From positions 124,001 through 188,000 of the forward strand of contig NZ_UWPC01000003.1 of assembly GCF_900604935.1 (NCBI RefSeq): a DNA stretch of 64,000 nucleotides, read 5' to 3'. This DNA comes from Vaginisenegalia massiliensis (GTDB lineage: Bacteria; Bacillota; Bacilli; Lactobacillales; Aerococcaceae). The translations under genes and the position numbers were made by a program. The notes beneath the pieces were generated by a model that was given only the letters and a program-made list of their open reading frames with translations, searched no databases and had not been told where the DNA came from. Positions 7,435 to 16,520 of this stretch are shown here, one piece after another; positions within the stretch are counted from its first letter, which is position 1, and every line of letters begins with the position of its first letter.

Positions 7435-8271
7435 GTGAATGAACACACCAAGGCCGTGTCGGGCCAACAAGAGATCCTGATTCAATATATGCTTCAAGAT
7501 CAAGACTATCTTGCTTTGAACCAATACTTGGAACAGATAGGTTTAGCCAATGATGCGTCAGCAAAAGCTTATGTAAGTCTAGCACAAGCGATTTTGGCTG
7601 TCGATTTAAAGACGGTGGCTCAATTGGCACCAAGATTGAATTATGACTACTTACTTCAAGGGTCAGACTTAGAGCAAGCGACCTATGCTTATTTTCTCTA
7701 TTTAAGTGTTCAATTAAAACGGCACGAATATATGGATTACTTGCGTGGTTTAACGCCTATTTTAGTCAATGTCTTTCGCTTATTAATTGAGCATGACTTC
7801 ATGCCAAATTTGGCAGATTACATGGAACCTATCCATAAAGAATCTGATCACGGTGATAATCTGTATCGAGGTATCCAATGGTCAAGAAGTAAGGTGATGG
7901 CTAAGCCCAACCGAATTCAAAGTACTTGGCATCATTATTATGGAGATAGCTTCGATTACGAACAATATGTGTCTTCAAGTCATTTGTTAAAATTAATCGA
8001 AAGCTATAGTAAACATCCTGACTTGGTTGCTAAGGCTCAACAAATGCGACAAGTTGAGAAATTAGTGCGCAATATGGTTGCCCACGAAGTGGTCTATGTT
8101 AATCCTGAATGGATTGAAGCCCGTTGCCATTTAAGTCCTATGCAAATTCATGAATTATTGTTAGAATTAATGACGCTCGCTGGTCTAGACAAGAAGCCTC
8201 ACTTACAGGTCCTAAGCCAGTTAAATCATGATATTTTGACCGCCCTTAAGCTCATTAAACAAGAAAATTAA
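7435..8271 (+). CDS. HEPN-domain protein resembling the C-terminal half of Csm6, no CARF domain
   Basis: This 278 aa, almost wholly helical protein ends in a HEPN-type motif: VRNMVAHE has R212 and H217, the Rx4H signature of HEPN ribonucleases, in the RNxxAH form known from Csm6. The region before it (a DYLALNQYL start, then YFLYLSVQLKRHEYMDYL, then LLKLIESY) follows the order of the helical linker plus HEPN in Csm6 as I remember it. There is no Rossmann-like CARF domain at the N-terminus and no cas gene or repeat array nearby. It starts with GTG after AGAGGTG. It lies 17 bases upstream of murA and may share its transcript. Likely an RNase or an inactive RNA binder; the activity is inferred. 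Confidence 0.6.
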   Translation: MNEHTKAVSGQQEILIQYMLQDQDYLALNQYLEQIGLANDASAKAYVSLAQAILAVDLKTVAQLAPRLNYDYLLQGSDLEQATYAYFLYLSVQLKRHEYMDYLRGLTPILVNVFRLLIEHDFMPNLADYMEPIHKESDHGDNLYRGIQWSRSKVMAKPNRIQSTWHHYYGDSFDYEQYVSSSHLLKLIESYSKHPDLVAKAQQMRQVEKLVRNMVAHEVVYVNPEWIEARCHLSPMQIHELLLELMTLAGLDKKPHLQVLSQLNHDILTALKLIKQEN

Positions 8272-8288
8272 TAAACGAGGAGTAAATT

Positions 8289-9560
8289 ATGAAAAAGTTA
8301 ATTGTCCGTGGTGGAAAACCCCTTACAGGAGAAATTACAATCAATGGTGCTAAAAATTCAACCGTTGCTTTAATCCCAGCAGCGATTATGGCTGATTCAG
8401 AGGTTGTACTTGAAGGGGTACCGGATATTCAGGATGTCTATTCCTTGATTGAAATTTTGAATGACTTTAATGTGAAGACTCACTTTGAAAATAATGTCTT
8501 GCGCATTGATCCCCGAGAAATGGTGTCGATTCCAATGCCAACTGGGAAAATTCAAAGTTTACGAGCGTCTTATTATTTCATGGGAGCGACCTTGGCTAAA
8601 TTCGGTGAAGGGGTTATTGGTCTGCCAGGCGGCTGCTTCTTAGGTCCTCGTCCGATTGACCAACATTTGAAAGCCTTTCGCTCACTTGGGGTGGATGTAC
8701 AAGATGAATTTGGAGTCGTGACCCTGACTTCGCCTAACGGCATGAAAGGGGCTCGCATCTATATGGACGTAGTCTCTGTTGGGGCGACTATTAACTGTAT
8801 CTTAGCAGCGGTGCGTGCAGAAGGCAAAACCGTTATCGAAAATGCGGCTCGTGAACCTGAAATTATCGATTTAGTTACGCTTTTGAATAAGATGGGCGCT
8901 CAAATTAAAGGGGCTGGAACCAATGTCATTCGAATCGAAGGGGTTAAAGAATTGCATGGTTGTAACCATACTATTATTCCTGACCGTATTGAAGCAGGTA
9001 CTTATATCACTGCAGCGGCGGCTATGGGCCAAGGCGTGAAAGTGAATAATGTCTTGTTCGAACATATTGAAAGTTTTATCGCCAAAATTATGGAGATGGG
9101 CGTTGAATTAGAAGTAGGCGAAGATAGCATCTTCGTAAAACCGAGTCGCGATCTTATAGCTGTCTCTATCAAAACCTTACCTTATCCAGGCTTTGCGACT
9201 GACTTACAACAACCTTTAACACCGCTATTAGCTTTAGCTAAAGGGGAAGGCACCATTACGGACACCATTTATCCACAACGGGTGAAACATATCCCTGAGT
9301 TAAACCGCATGGGGGCTGATATTCGCATTGATGGCGATATCATCCGTACCAAGGGTCCAGCTAAATTAACGGGTGTTGAAGTTAAAGCAAGCGATTTAAG
9401 AGCGGGTGCTTGCTTAGTTATTGCTGGTTTGATCGCGGAAGGGGAAACCGTTATTACAGGTGTCGAAAATATCTTGCGAGGATATTCGAATATTGTCGGT
9501 AAACTTCGTGATTTAGGTGCTGATATTGAAATGATTGAGGATGATAGTCCAGAAATTTAA
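8289..9560 (+). CDS. murA: UDP-N-acetylglucosamine 1-carboxyvinyltransferase
   Basis: This enzyme transfers enolpyruvate from PEP to UDP-GlcNAc, the first committed step of peptidoglycan synthesis and the fosfomycin target. The 423 aa sequence has the N-terminal INGAKNS motif (K22, N23) and the catalytic, fosfomycin-reactive Cys116 in [11 protein letters not shown]. It also has the late [11 protein letters not shown] stretch. Full length. Low-GC Gram-positives usually carry two copies (murA and murZ); which copy this is cannot be decided here. AACGAGGAG precedes the start. Confidence 0.95.
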   Translation: MKKLIVRGGKPLTGEITINGAKNSTVALIPAAIMADSEVVLEGVPDIQDVYSLIEILNDFNVKTHFENNVLRIDPREMVSIPMPTGKIQSLRASYYFMGATLAKFGEGVIGLPGGCFLGPRPIDQHLKAFRSLGVDVQDEFGVVTLTSPNGMKGARIYMDVVSVGATINCILAAVRAEGKTVIENAAREPEIIDLVTLLNKMGAQIKGAGTNVIRIEGVKELHGCNHTIIPDRIEAGTYITAAAAMGQGVKVNNVLFEHIESFIAKIMEMGVELEVGEDSIFVKPSRDLIAVSIKTLPYPGFATDLQQPLTPLLALAKGEGTITDTIYPQRVKHIPELNRMGADIRIDGDIIRTKGPAKLTGVEVKASDLRAGACLVIAGLIAEGETVITGVENILRGYSNIVGKLRDLGADIEMIEDDSPEI

Positions 9561-9597
9561 TCTGGTCGAAAGGAATAACTGCGACAAATTTCATCAT

Positions 9598-9646
9598 GAG
9601 TTGACCGTTGCACAGCCAAAATTTGGTTGAGAGGTCGACTCTTTTT
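9598..9646 (+). terminator. Terminator after murA
   Basis: GAGTTGACC pairs with GGTCGACTC (one G-T wobble) across a loop of about 26 bases, followed by TTTTTA. It separates murA from ybaK. Confidence 0.7.
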
Positions 9647-9667
9647 ATTCGTTGAGGAGGCAATAAG

Positions 9668-10144
9668 ATGGCAAAACCCGTTAAGACCAATGCGATGAGG
9701 TGGCTAGATCAACGAGGTATAGCCTACCAAGCACATCAATATGAAGGTGATAGCCGAACGACTGGTTTGCAAGTAGCTCAACGCTTAGGCGAAAATCCAG
9801 ATCAAGTCTTTAAAACTTTAGTTACCCAAGGAAAATCTAAACAATATTATGTTTTTATGGTTCCTGTAGCAGCTAGTCTTAATTTGAAAGCGGCAGCGGA
9901 AGCAGTGGATGAGAAAGCGATTGCTATGATAAAAGAGAAAGATTTGTTGGCCTTAACCGGCTATGTCCATGGTGGTTGTTCACCGATTGGTATGAAAAAA
10001 GTTTTTCCGACTGTTCTGGATCAATCGGCTTTAAGTCAAGACCAACTTATATTTTCAGCAGGTAAAATCGGCTATCAAATTCAGATGGCACGTGAAGATT
10101 TTCAAAAAGTCTTTCCGATTAAAATAGCCAATTTAATCGACTAA
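9668..10144 (+). CDS. ybaK: Cys-tRNA(Pro) deacylase, YbaK/EbsC family
   Basis: This 158 aa protein is a trans-editing enzyme that hydrolyses mischarged Cys-tRNA(Pro). The YbaK domain is recognisable from the conserved lysine in DQVFKTLV, the GYVHGGCSPIGMKK loop and FSAGKIGYQI near the end. The size matches the family (about 155-160 aa). GAGGAGG lies 8 bases before the ATG. It is a single gene between the murA terminator and the deoD promoter. Confidence 0.92.
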   Translation: MAKPVKTNAMRWLDQRGIAYQAHQYEGDSRTTGLQVAQRLGENPDQVFKTLVTQGKSKQYYVFMVPVAASLNLKAAAEAVDEKAIAMIKEKDLLALTGYVHGGCSPIGMKKVFPTVLDQSALSQDQLIFSAGKIGYQIQMAREDFQKVFPIKIANLID

Positions 10145-10200
10145 GAATCACCTAGAATAGATAAGCGACGAGTAAAACAACCATTATTTATAGACAAATA

Positions 10201-10229
10201 TTGACAGCGCTTACCCCGAATGCTAGACT
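10201..10229 (+). promoter_or_regulatory. deoD operon promoter with overlapping cre site
   Basis: TTGACA and TAGACT are 17 bases apart, with TGC before the -10 (extended). TGACAGCGCTTACC (10202-10215) overlaps the -35 and matches the CcpA cre consensus TGWNANCGNTNWCA at 13 of 14 positions. CcpA binding here would block RNA polymerase, so carbon catabolite repression of nucleoside use is expected. Confidence 0.7.
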
Positions 10230-10284
10230 TAATGCGCTATTGTGCAAAAGGTCATAAAAACTAAAAAGTCAAAGGAGGATGAAA

Positions 10285-11007
10285 GTGAGTCAAATTCCAA
10301 CCCCTCATATTGAGGCGACCAGTCCAGACCAAATTGCGAATACCGTCTTGATGCCGGGCGATCCATTGCGAGCAAAATTCATTGCAGAGACCTACTTGGA
10401 CCAAGTAGAATGCTTTAATCAAGTCCGCGGCATGTATGGATATACTGGCTATTATAAAGGTAAGCGCATTTCGGTCATGGGTTCAGGCATGGGGATGCCT
10501 TCAGCCATGATTTATTATCATGAGTTATTTGCGTTTTATGATGTTCAAACCATCATACGAATTGGTACCGCAGGTGCTTTACAAGCTGATATTCGACTAA
10601 AAGATATTGTAGTAGCGACTGCAGCCTGCACAAATTCCATTATTAACCATAATAAATTTGGCAATACGCGTTTTGCCCCAACACCTGACTTTGATTTATT
10701 GGTAAAGGCCAAGGAAGAGGCGGAACGAATGGGAATTCGAACCCATTTTGGTACGGTATTATCTTCGGATGAGTTTTATAGCGATGAGAAAGTAGAGATA
10801 AGCCAAAAATTAGCTCAATACGGAGTTTTAGCAGCCGAGATGGAATCCGGTGCCCTCTTTACGACAGCTCGTAAATTGGGTAAACGTAGTTTAGCTTTGT
10901 TTACTATCAGTGATAGTCTCGTTACCGATGAGTCTGAATCAGCTCAAGAGCGCCAACAAGCCTATCGCCAAATGATGGAACTAGCACTAGAAATTGCACC
11001 AGAATAA
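10285..11007 (+). CDS. deoD: Purine nucleoside phosphorylase, DeoD type
   Basis: This enzyme splits purine (deoxy)nucleosides with phosphate into base and pentose 1-phosphate. Family motifs are clear: VLMPGDPLRAKFIAE near the start, GSGMGMPS, RIGTAGALQ and the EMESGALF active-site stretch. I place the start at GTG 10285, giving 240 aa, because AAAGGAGG ends right against the upstream in-frame ATG at 10279 and is well spaced for the GTG. It is the first gene of an operon with a BMP binding protein and an ABC transporter, so imported nucleosides are cleaved on arrival. Confidence 0.95.
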   Translation: MSQIPTPHIEATSPDQIANTVLMPGDPLRAKFIAETYLDQVECFNQVRGMYGYTGYYKGKRISVMGSGMGMPSAMIYYHELFAFYDVQTIIRIGTAGALQADIRLKDIVVATAACTNSIINHNKFGNTRFAPTPDFDLLVKAKEEAERMGIRTHFGTVLSSDEFYSDEKVEISQKLAQYGVLAAEMESGALFTTARKLGKRSLALFTISDSLVTDESESAQERQQAYRQMMELALEIAPE

Positions 11008-11024
11008 AAGGAGACGAAAATATA

Positions 11025-12119
11025 ATGAAACGATTTTTTACTAAACTTTGTGTTTTGATGATGGCCTTTAGTCTATTAGCGCCTCTATGGGGGTCTTTAC
11101 CAACTGCTCAAGCAGCAGACAAAAAAGATGGACCTTTGAAAGTTGCCTTATTAATTGGTAACCGGGGCGATATGTCTTTCTTTGATTCAGCTGTAGCTGG
11201 TATGGAGAAGGCTGAAAAAGAATTTGGCAAGAAAATCGATGTTAAAATTATTGAACACGGTGATGATCCAAGCGGATTTGAACCAAACTTCTTAGATGCA
11301 GCGGACTCTGGGGTTGATGTTGTGATTGTGAGCTCAACCTTATCAGAATTTGTAACGAAGTATGCGCCTGATTATCCAGATGTTGAGTTCTGGATATTTG
11401 ATACTGAATTTGACTTTTCTAAAGGGGATTACCCAAATGTTTATTCCATTGTCTATAAAGCCAATGAAGCTTCATTCTTAGGTGGATATTTAGTAGCTGC
11501 TCAATCTAAATCTGGCGTGATTGGTTTCTTAGGAGGAATTGATCAAAATATCATTTCTGACTTCTTAGTTGGATTTATTCAAGGAGCTAAAGAAGCTAAA
11601 CCTGACATTAAAGTAGCCACCTCGTACGTAGGATCTTGGACGGATTCGGCTAAAGGTAAAGAGTTGGGTATTGCTATGTATAATCAAGGGGCTGATATTG
11701 TCTTTAACGTAGCCGGAGGTTCTGGTGTAGGTCTAATTGAAGCCGCTGTTGAGAATAAGAAACAAGTATTAGGTGTCGATAGTGACCAAGCTATGATGTA
11801 TAAAGCTCAAGGTAAAGAAGACTTCGCTAAAGTTATTCCGACCTCTGTTCTTAAGAATGTTGGCGATTCATTGCATCGTGCAATTGGTTTACGTTTAGAA
11901 GGTAAACTTAAATTAGGTGCCAATGAAGAATTAGGGATTAAAGAAGGATCAGTTGGTCTAGCTGATAATGAGTATTTCCAAGCAGCGTATCCTGAAGATT
12001 TACGAGCTAAAGTGAAAGAACTAGAAGATAAGATTATCAAAGGCGAAATTAAAGTAGATTCAGGTTATGGTATGCCGACTGAAAAAGTGAAGGAAATCCG
12101 TGATGGAGTTAAGCCATAA
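11025..12119 (+). CDS. BMP-family nucleoside-binding protein, signal peptide without lipobox
   Basis: This 364 aa binding protein carries the BMP (PnrA/BmpA) domain: LLIGNRGDMSFFDSA at the start of the fold, EFWIFDTEFDF and VGLIEAAVENKK. It should deliver purine nucleosides to the downstream ABC transporter. The N-terminus is a signal peptide ending in TAQA-AD. Most Gram-positive relatives are lipoproteins, but no cysteine follows the hydrophobic core here. Either the mature protein is released, or it is tethered in another way. It starts 17 bases after deoD. Confidence 0.88.
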   Translation: MKRFFTKLCVLMMAFSLLAPLWGSLPTAQAADKKDGPLKVALLIGNRGDMSFFDSAVAGMEKAEKEFGKKIDVKIIEHGDDPSGFEPNFLDAADSGVDVVIVSSTLSEFVTKYAPDYPDVEFWIFDTEFDFSKGDYPNVYSIVYKANEASFLGGYLVAAQSKSGVIGFLGGIDQNIISDFLVGFIQGAKEAKPDIKVATSYVGSWTDSAKGKELGIAMYNQGADIVFNVAGGSGVGLIEAAVENKKQVLGVDSDQAMMYKAQGKEDFAKVIPTSVLKNVGDSLHRAIGLRLEGKLKLGANEELGIKEGSVGLADNEYFQAAYPEDLRAKVKELEDKIIKGEIKVDSGYGMPTEKVKEIRDGVKP

Positions 12120-12152
12120 TACGTCTATTAGATGACTAATTAAACAATAAAC

Positions 12153-12206
12153 AATCCGTACCGATTACTAAGCTAAGTTTAGTAGTCGATACGGATTATT
12201 GTCTTT
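12153..12206 (+). terminator. Intra-operon hairpin between binding protein and ATPase genes
   Basis: AATCCGTA pairs with TACGGATT, with an inner TTACTAA/TTAGTAG stem, followed by ATTGTCTTTATT. The T-run is poor. It may be a leaky terminator or an mRNA-stability hairpin that raises binding protein relative to membrane parts. Confidence 0.5.
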
Positions 12207-12240
12207 ATTGCTAAACGGTAAAATGTGAAAGGAGTTCGCG

Positions 12241-13803
12241 ATGACCGAACAGTATATACTCGAGATGCAAGACATTACCAAGGTTTACCCTAATGGTGTC
12301 ATGGCTAATAAAGCGGTTAATTTGGCTCTTCAATACGGAGAAATTCATGCCTTGATGGGTGAAAACGGAGCTGGAAAGTCTACTTTGATGAAGATTTTAT
12401 TTGGCAGTGAAGCTCCCACCTCAGGGCGTATTCTTTGGGATGGTCAATTAGTCAATTTCAAAAATCCTTTAGAAGCAATCAAACAAGGAATTGGGATGGT
12501 CCACCAGCATTTTATGCTAGATGATGATCTAACAGTGACTGAGAATATTATCTTAGGAATGGAACCAACTAAAGGATTAGCTATCAATCAGTCAAAGGCT
12601 AGACAAATGGTGCAAGAAGTAGCCGATAAATACCACTTCAAGGTTAGACCGGACCAACGGGTAGCAGATTTGAATGTTGCCCAAAAGCAAAAAGTTGAAT
12701 TATTGAAAGCGTTGATTCGAGGTGCCAAACTCTTGATTTTGGATGAGCCAACAGCTGTTTTAACGCCACAAGAAACGGATGAGCTATTTGTTCAATTGAA
12801 GATGTTACGCGATCATGGTCATACTATCGTCTTTATTTCGCATAAATTAAATGAAGTTAAAGCAATCTGTAGTCGAGCGACCGTTATGCGGGCTGGTCAG
12901 ACGGTCGGGGCATATGATTTAAAAGATGTTGAGTTAAAAGACTTATCACGAATGATGGTAGGCCGTGAAGTTATTTCGCAAATAACAAAAAAACCAGCAC
13001 AAAAGAAAGAAGCTACCCCTGTACTACGAGTAGAAGACTTGCATGTGGTTGATGATGACTTTAATGAAGTAGTTAAAGGAGTCACATTTAACGTTTATCC
13101 AGGACAAATTGTCGGGGTGGCGGGTGTTGCAGGTAATGGCCAACGTGAACTAATTGACTGTGTCACTGGCTTACAAAGTCACTATCAGGGCAATATTTAT
13201 CTACAAGGTCAAATGTGTCCACAGAAAAATGGCGTGAAGGCACGTCGTTTGATGGGAATGAATCATATCCCAGAAGATCGCTTTAAATATGGCGTGATGG
13301 CGGATGCTAGCATCGAAGAAAACATGATGGCTAATCGATTCGATCGGCCAGAATTTCAGAACAAGGGTTTATTGAATCAGGCTAAAATGAATCAACTTAG
13401 TCAACAGCTAGTGAAGGAATATCAAATTAAGACAGATAGTGAACAAACTCCTGTCCGCATGCTTTCAGGTGGTAATATGCAAAAAGTTGTCGCAGCGCGT
13501 GAGATGAGCGAGGCAAGTGCTTGCTTAATTGCCGATCAGCCGACGCGAGGAATTGATGTGGGAGCGGCTAGTTTCATTCATGAACAATTAGTGGCAATGC
13601 GTGATCAAGGAACGGCGGTTGTATTAGTTTCTGCTGATATTAATGAATTACTTACAGTTTCGGATTGTTTAATGGTGATGTTCGAGGGACAAATTGTAGC
13701 CTATTTTGCCGATTCGAGCACAGTGACTGAAGAAGAATTAGGTCTTTATATGTTAGGACTAAAACAAATGAGTTCAAGTGAATTAGAGGAGGTGATGAGA
13801 TGA
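12241..13803 (+). CDS. Nucleoside ABC transporter, duplicated ATP-binding protein
   Basis: This 520 aa protein contains two ABC domains in tandem. The first has Walker A GENGAGKST near residue 40 and Walker B LLILDEPTAVL. The second has the degenerate Walker A GVAGNGQRE and the signature LSGGNMQKV, as is normal for the NupA/YufO and sugar-type double ATPases. It powers the two permeases encoded next, overlapping the first by 4 bases (ATGA). Together with the BMP protein it forms a guanosine/nucleoside-type importer. Confidence 0.92.
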   Translation: MTEQYILEMQDITKVYPNGVMANKAVNLALQYGEIHALMGENGAGKSTLMKILFGSEAPTSGRILWDGQLVNFKNPLEAIKQGIGMVHQHFMLDDDLTVTENIILGMEPTKGLAINQSKARQMVQEVADKYHFKVRPDQRVADLNVAQKQKVELLKALIRGAKLLILDEPTAVLTPQETDELFVQLKMLRDHGHTIVFISHKLNEVKAICSRATVMRAGQTVGAYDLKDVELKDLSRMMVGREVISQITKKPAQKKEATPVLRVEDLHVVDDDFNEVVKGVTFNVYPGQIVGVAGVAGNGQRELIDCVTGLQSHYQGNIYLQGQMCPQKNGVKARRLMGMNHIPEDRFKYGVMADASIEENMMANRFDRPEFQNKGLLNQAKMNQLSQQLVKEYQIKTDSEQTPVRMLSGGNMQKVVAAREMSEASACLIADQPTRGIDVGAASFIHEQLVAMRDQGTAVVLVSADINELLTVSDCLMVMFEGQIVAYFADSSTVTEEELGLYMLGLKQMSSSELEEVMR

Positions 13804-14915
13804 CAGCTACGACTAGCCAAAAACAAAATCAAGTTCGACGGAAAGTCAAAGGCATTGAAAGTCGCTTTGAGTTTCTCAGAACGCTTATGTCGATTCTAAT
13901 TGCCATGGCGATTATTCTCATTATGGTGCTCTTGCTTTCAGATGATCCGACTCATGCGATTAAGCAATTGATATTAGGTCCGTTAACGAGCCGTCGTCGC
14001 TTTGCTAATGTTTTGGAATTGTTAATTCCACTTACTTTTACAGGTTTGGCTATTACCATTACTTTTAAGGTCAAACGGTTTAACCTTATTTCCGAAGGGT
14101 CCTTTTATTTAGGGGCAATCTTGGCTTGTGTCATCGGGGTCAATAGTCCTTTTACTCCTCCTGTGACCCTCTTCTTGGGGATGGTAGCGGCTATCGTAGC
14201 GGGCTGCTTATTGGGTTATATTCCAGCTCTTTTAAATGAAAAATTCGGTGCTTCGGAACTCGTAACCTCTCTCATGTTGAACTATGTTGTGGGCTATTTA
14301 GTCCTATACATCTTTAATAATGTTGTTCGCGATACATCTTCTTCAAGTTTACAGTCTTTACCGCTACCGGATGGGGTGGATTTAGGTCAACTCCTTGAAC
14401 GGACGCGGCTTCACTGGGGCTTAGTGATTGTTTTGATTCTTGTCGTTTTAGCCTATGTGGTCATTTACAAAACCAAGTGGGGTTATAGTTTAAGAGCAAC
14501 AGGACTAAATGAGCAGTTCGCTCATTATGCTGGCGTGAAAGTGACGACTACCATTATTTTGGCTCAAGTGATTGGGTCAGCAATTGCTGGTCTGGGTGGT
14601 GCCACAGAAATGTTTGGGATTTATGATAGTTTTAAATGGAGTGAGTCGCCAGGTTATGGTTTCGATGGCGTTATTATTGCTACCTTGGCACGGAATAATC
14701 CTCTCTATGTTCCTCTAGCGGCCTTCTTCTTGGCCTACTTACGAACAGGAGCCGACATCCTCAATCGAACTTCGGATATTCCGGCTGAAATTATTTCCGT
14801 CGTACAGGCTATCATCATCTTACTAATCGCTGCTAAAGCATTTTTAAGTAAGTGGAAGCAACAACAAATTGTTAAAGTCTCAACCGCTGCACATCTTGAA
14901 GAGGAGGAAGCCTAA
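13800..14915 (+). CDS. Nucleoside ABC transporter permease, first
   Basis: This 371 aa membrane protein has about nine hydrophobic segments and the BPD_transp_2 pattern of the YufP/NupB group (FNLISEGSFYLGA, SLRATGLNEQFAHYAG). It pairs with the next permease, which it overlaps by one base. Its N-terminal 30 residues are basic and cytoplasmic. Confidence 0.9.
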   Translation: MTATTSQKQNQVRRKVKGIESRFEFLRTLMSILIAMAIILIMVLLLSDDPTHAIKQLILGPLTSRRRFANVLELLIPLTFTGLAITITFKVKRFNLISEGSFYLGAILACVIGVNSPFTPPVTLFLGMVAAIVAGCLLGYIPALLNEKFGASELVTSLMLNYVVGYLVLYIFNNVVRDTSSSSLQSLPLPDGVDLGQLLERTRLHWGLVIVLILVVLAYVVIYKTKWGYSLRATGLNEQFAHYAGVKVTTTIILAQVIGSAIAGLGGATEMFGIYDSFKWSESPGYGFDGVIIATLARNNPLYVPLAAFFLAYLRTGADILNRTSDIPAEIISVVQAIIILLIAAKAFLSKWKQQQIVKVSTAAHLEEEEA

Positions 14916-15895
14916 TGAATGTATTTGAATTGTTATTAAATCCAGATTTATGGTTTGGTGTCCTCCGCTCAACGACGCCGATTCTCTTTGCTGCTTTAGC
15001 CGCTTTGGTTTCTCAACGTTGTGGGATTACCAATATGGCTATTGAAGGGATTATGTTATTCGGAGCCTTATTTGCAGTTATTGGATCTTGGCTTACACAA
15101 AATGTTTGGCTTGGCTTAGCTTTATCGATTTTAGTTTGTGTTGGCCTAACTTTGGTATTAGCTTACTTTAAAATGAAGATGGATGCCGATGAAATCATGG
15201 TTGCGATTGCTTTAAACTTGCTCGCGAGTGGGGCGACGGTCTTCATTTTGTATCTAATTAGTGATTCAAAAAGCGTCTCTTCAGCCTTAAAGAGTGGAGT
15301 TTTTCCAAACGTAACCCTTCCTCTTATCAAGGACATTCCGTTTCTAGGTCGTATTATTTCAGGCCAAAGTATCTTAGTTTATGTGGCTTTTATAGCGGTA
15401 TTTTTGGTTCACTATTTGCTTTTCAAAACACCGCTAGGACTTCGGATCCGTTCGGTGGGAGGCAATGCTCATGCAGCAGAATCAGTGGGGGTCTCTGTTA
15501 CTAAGACCCGTTATTTGGCTATGATCCTTTCGGGTGTCTTAACCGGTTTTGCGGGTGCCTTTATGTCTATGGGCTACCTAACAGTCTTTACCAAAGGGAT
15601 GGTATCTGGTCGCGGATATATTGCCTTAGCTGCGTCTTACGTTGGTGGCACTGCGCCAATAGGTACGCTCTTTGCTTCCGTCTTATTTGGCTTTTTTGAC
15701 CAACTAGGGAACCAACTGCAAGCTGTATCGCAAATACCGTCAGAATTTATTTATATGATTCCCTATCTAGCGACCATCGTGATGTATTCCTTGTACACTT
15801 ACCGTAAGAAGACAGCTAAACGTCGTGTCTTGCAAAAAGTAGTCGTTGACCATGTTGACCCAGAAAGTCAAACTTCCAAAGAATTGGAATCATAA
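14915..15895 (+). CDS. Nucleoside ABC transporter permease, second
   Basis: This 326 aa permease belongs to the YufQ/NupC group, with the typical opening TTPILFAALAALVSQRCGITNMAIEG and the EAA-like RSVGGNAHAAESVGVSV loop. It is the last gene of the deoD operon. The C-terminus is a charged cytoplasmic tail. No strong terminator follows directly before the rpmE2 promoter. Confidence 0.9.
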   Translation: MNVFELLLNPDLWFGVLRSTTPILFAALAALVSQRCGITNMAIEGIMLFGALFAVIGSWLTQNVWLGLALSILVCVGLTLVLAYFKMKMDADEIMVAIALNLLASGATVFILYLISDSKSVSSALKSGVFPNVTLPLIKDIPFLGRIISGQSILVYVAFIAVFLVHYLLFKTPLGLRIRSVGGNAHAAESVGVSVTKTRYLAMILSGVLTGFAGAFMSMGYLTVFTKGMVSGRGYIALAASYVGGTAPIGTLFASVLFGFFDQLGNQLQAVSQIPSEFIYMIPYLATIVMYSLYTYRKKTAKRRVLQKVVVDHVDPESQTSKELES

Positions 15896-15912
15896 TTTTT
15901 AGCAAAATCTCT

Positions 15913-15941
15913 TTGCAATTAGAGAATATGCATGGTATTAT
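15913..15941 (+). promoter_or_regulatory. rpmE2 promoter
   Basis: TTGCAA and TATTAT are 17 bases apart, with a TGG extension before the -10. Downstream lies the palindrome-like GCATATTATGC (about 15951-15961), which could be an operator. Confidence 0.6.
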
Positions 15942-16014
15942 TCTAGTGTTGCATATTATGCACTTATTAACTCTAGACTAGCAAATAGTTTAGGGCAGAA
16001 AGGAAGTAGAATAA

Positions 16015-16293
16015 ATGAGACCAGAAATTCATCCGAATTATCAGACTGTCGTGTTTATGGATACTACTACCGGATACAAATTTTTATCAGGATCTACTAA
16101 ATCATCAAATGAAACAGTAGAGTGGGAAGATGGAAACACTTACCCATTAATCCGTGTGGAAATTTCGTCTGATTCACATCCATTCTATACAGGACGTCAA
16201 AAATTCACTCAAGCCGATGGACGTGTCGACCGTTTCAACAAGAAATACGGTTTCCAAGACAAAAACGCGGCTCCAAAAGAAGACGCAGAATAA
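16015..16293 (+). CDS. rpmE2: Ribosomal protein L31 type B
   Basis: This 92 aa protein is the zinc-free form of L31. It begins [14 protein letters not shown] and lacks the CxxC pairs of the zinc-binding type A. The core [10 protein letters not shown] and the FYTGRQKF motif are conserved. The C-terminal tail after NKKYGF is acidic and variable. AAAGGAAG precedes the ATG. Type B L31 commonly serves when zinc is short; here it has its own promoter and terminator. Confidence 0.95.
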   Translation: MRPEIHPNYQTVVFMDTTTGYKFLSGSTKSSNETVEWEDGNTYPLIRVEISSDSHPFYTGRQKFTQADGRVDRFNKKYGFQDKNAAPKEDAE

Positions 16294-16307
16294 TTTTAAA
16301 TATAATG

Positions 16308-16339
16308 AAGGCTTCCCGAAAGGGAAGCCTTTTTCTTTT
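16308..16339 (+). terminator. Terminator after rpmE2
   Basis: AAGGCTTCCC-GAAA-GGGAAGCCTT, a perfect 10-bp stem with a GAAA tetraloop, is followed by a T-rich tail. Textbook strength. Confidence 0.95.
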
Positions 16340-16353
16340 GGAAATTAATTTTA

Positions 16354-16473
16354 TTGACCCTTCCTCTCTTGATGGCTAAAAAGTACGGGGCCTTTTATCA
16401 TTTGATCGCTATTAAGAAAAATTTTCATATCCTTATCATTTTCGATGAGTTTGCTTAAGGAATTGAGTATACT
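16354..16473 (+). promoter_or_regulatory. Candidate promoters of the lipid operon
   Basis: Two weak options precede the first lipid gene. One is TTGACC (16354) with TAAAAA 17 bases on. The other is a -10-like TATACT (16468-16473) without a convincing -35. I cannot choose between them from sequence. Confidence 0.35.
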
Positions 16474-16520
16474 AAAGGAGAAATGTGTTTTTGAAATAAG
16501 AGTCTTTCAGAGGTGGAAGT

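Noticed and set aside
7435-8271. Type III CRISPR locus around the Csm6-like gene
   Set aside because: No repeat-spacer array, cas10 or csm genes lie within the window, and the neighbours are an LRAT-like gene and murA.
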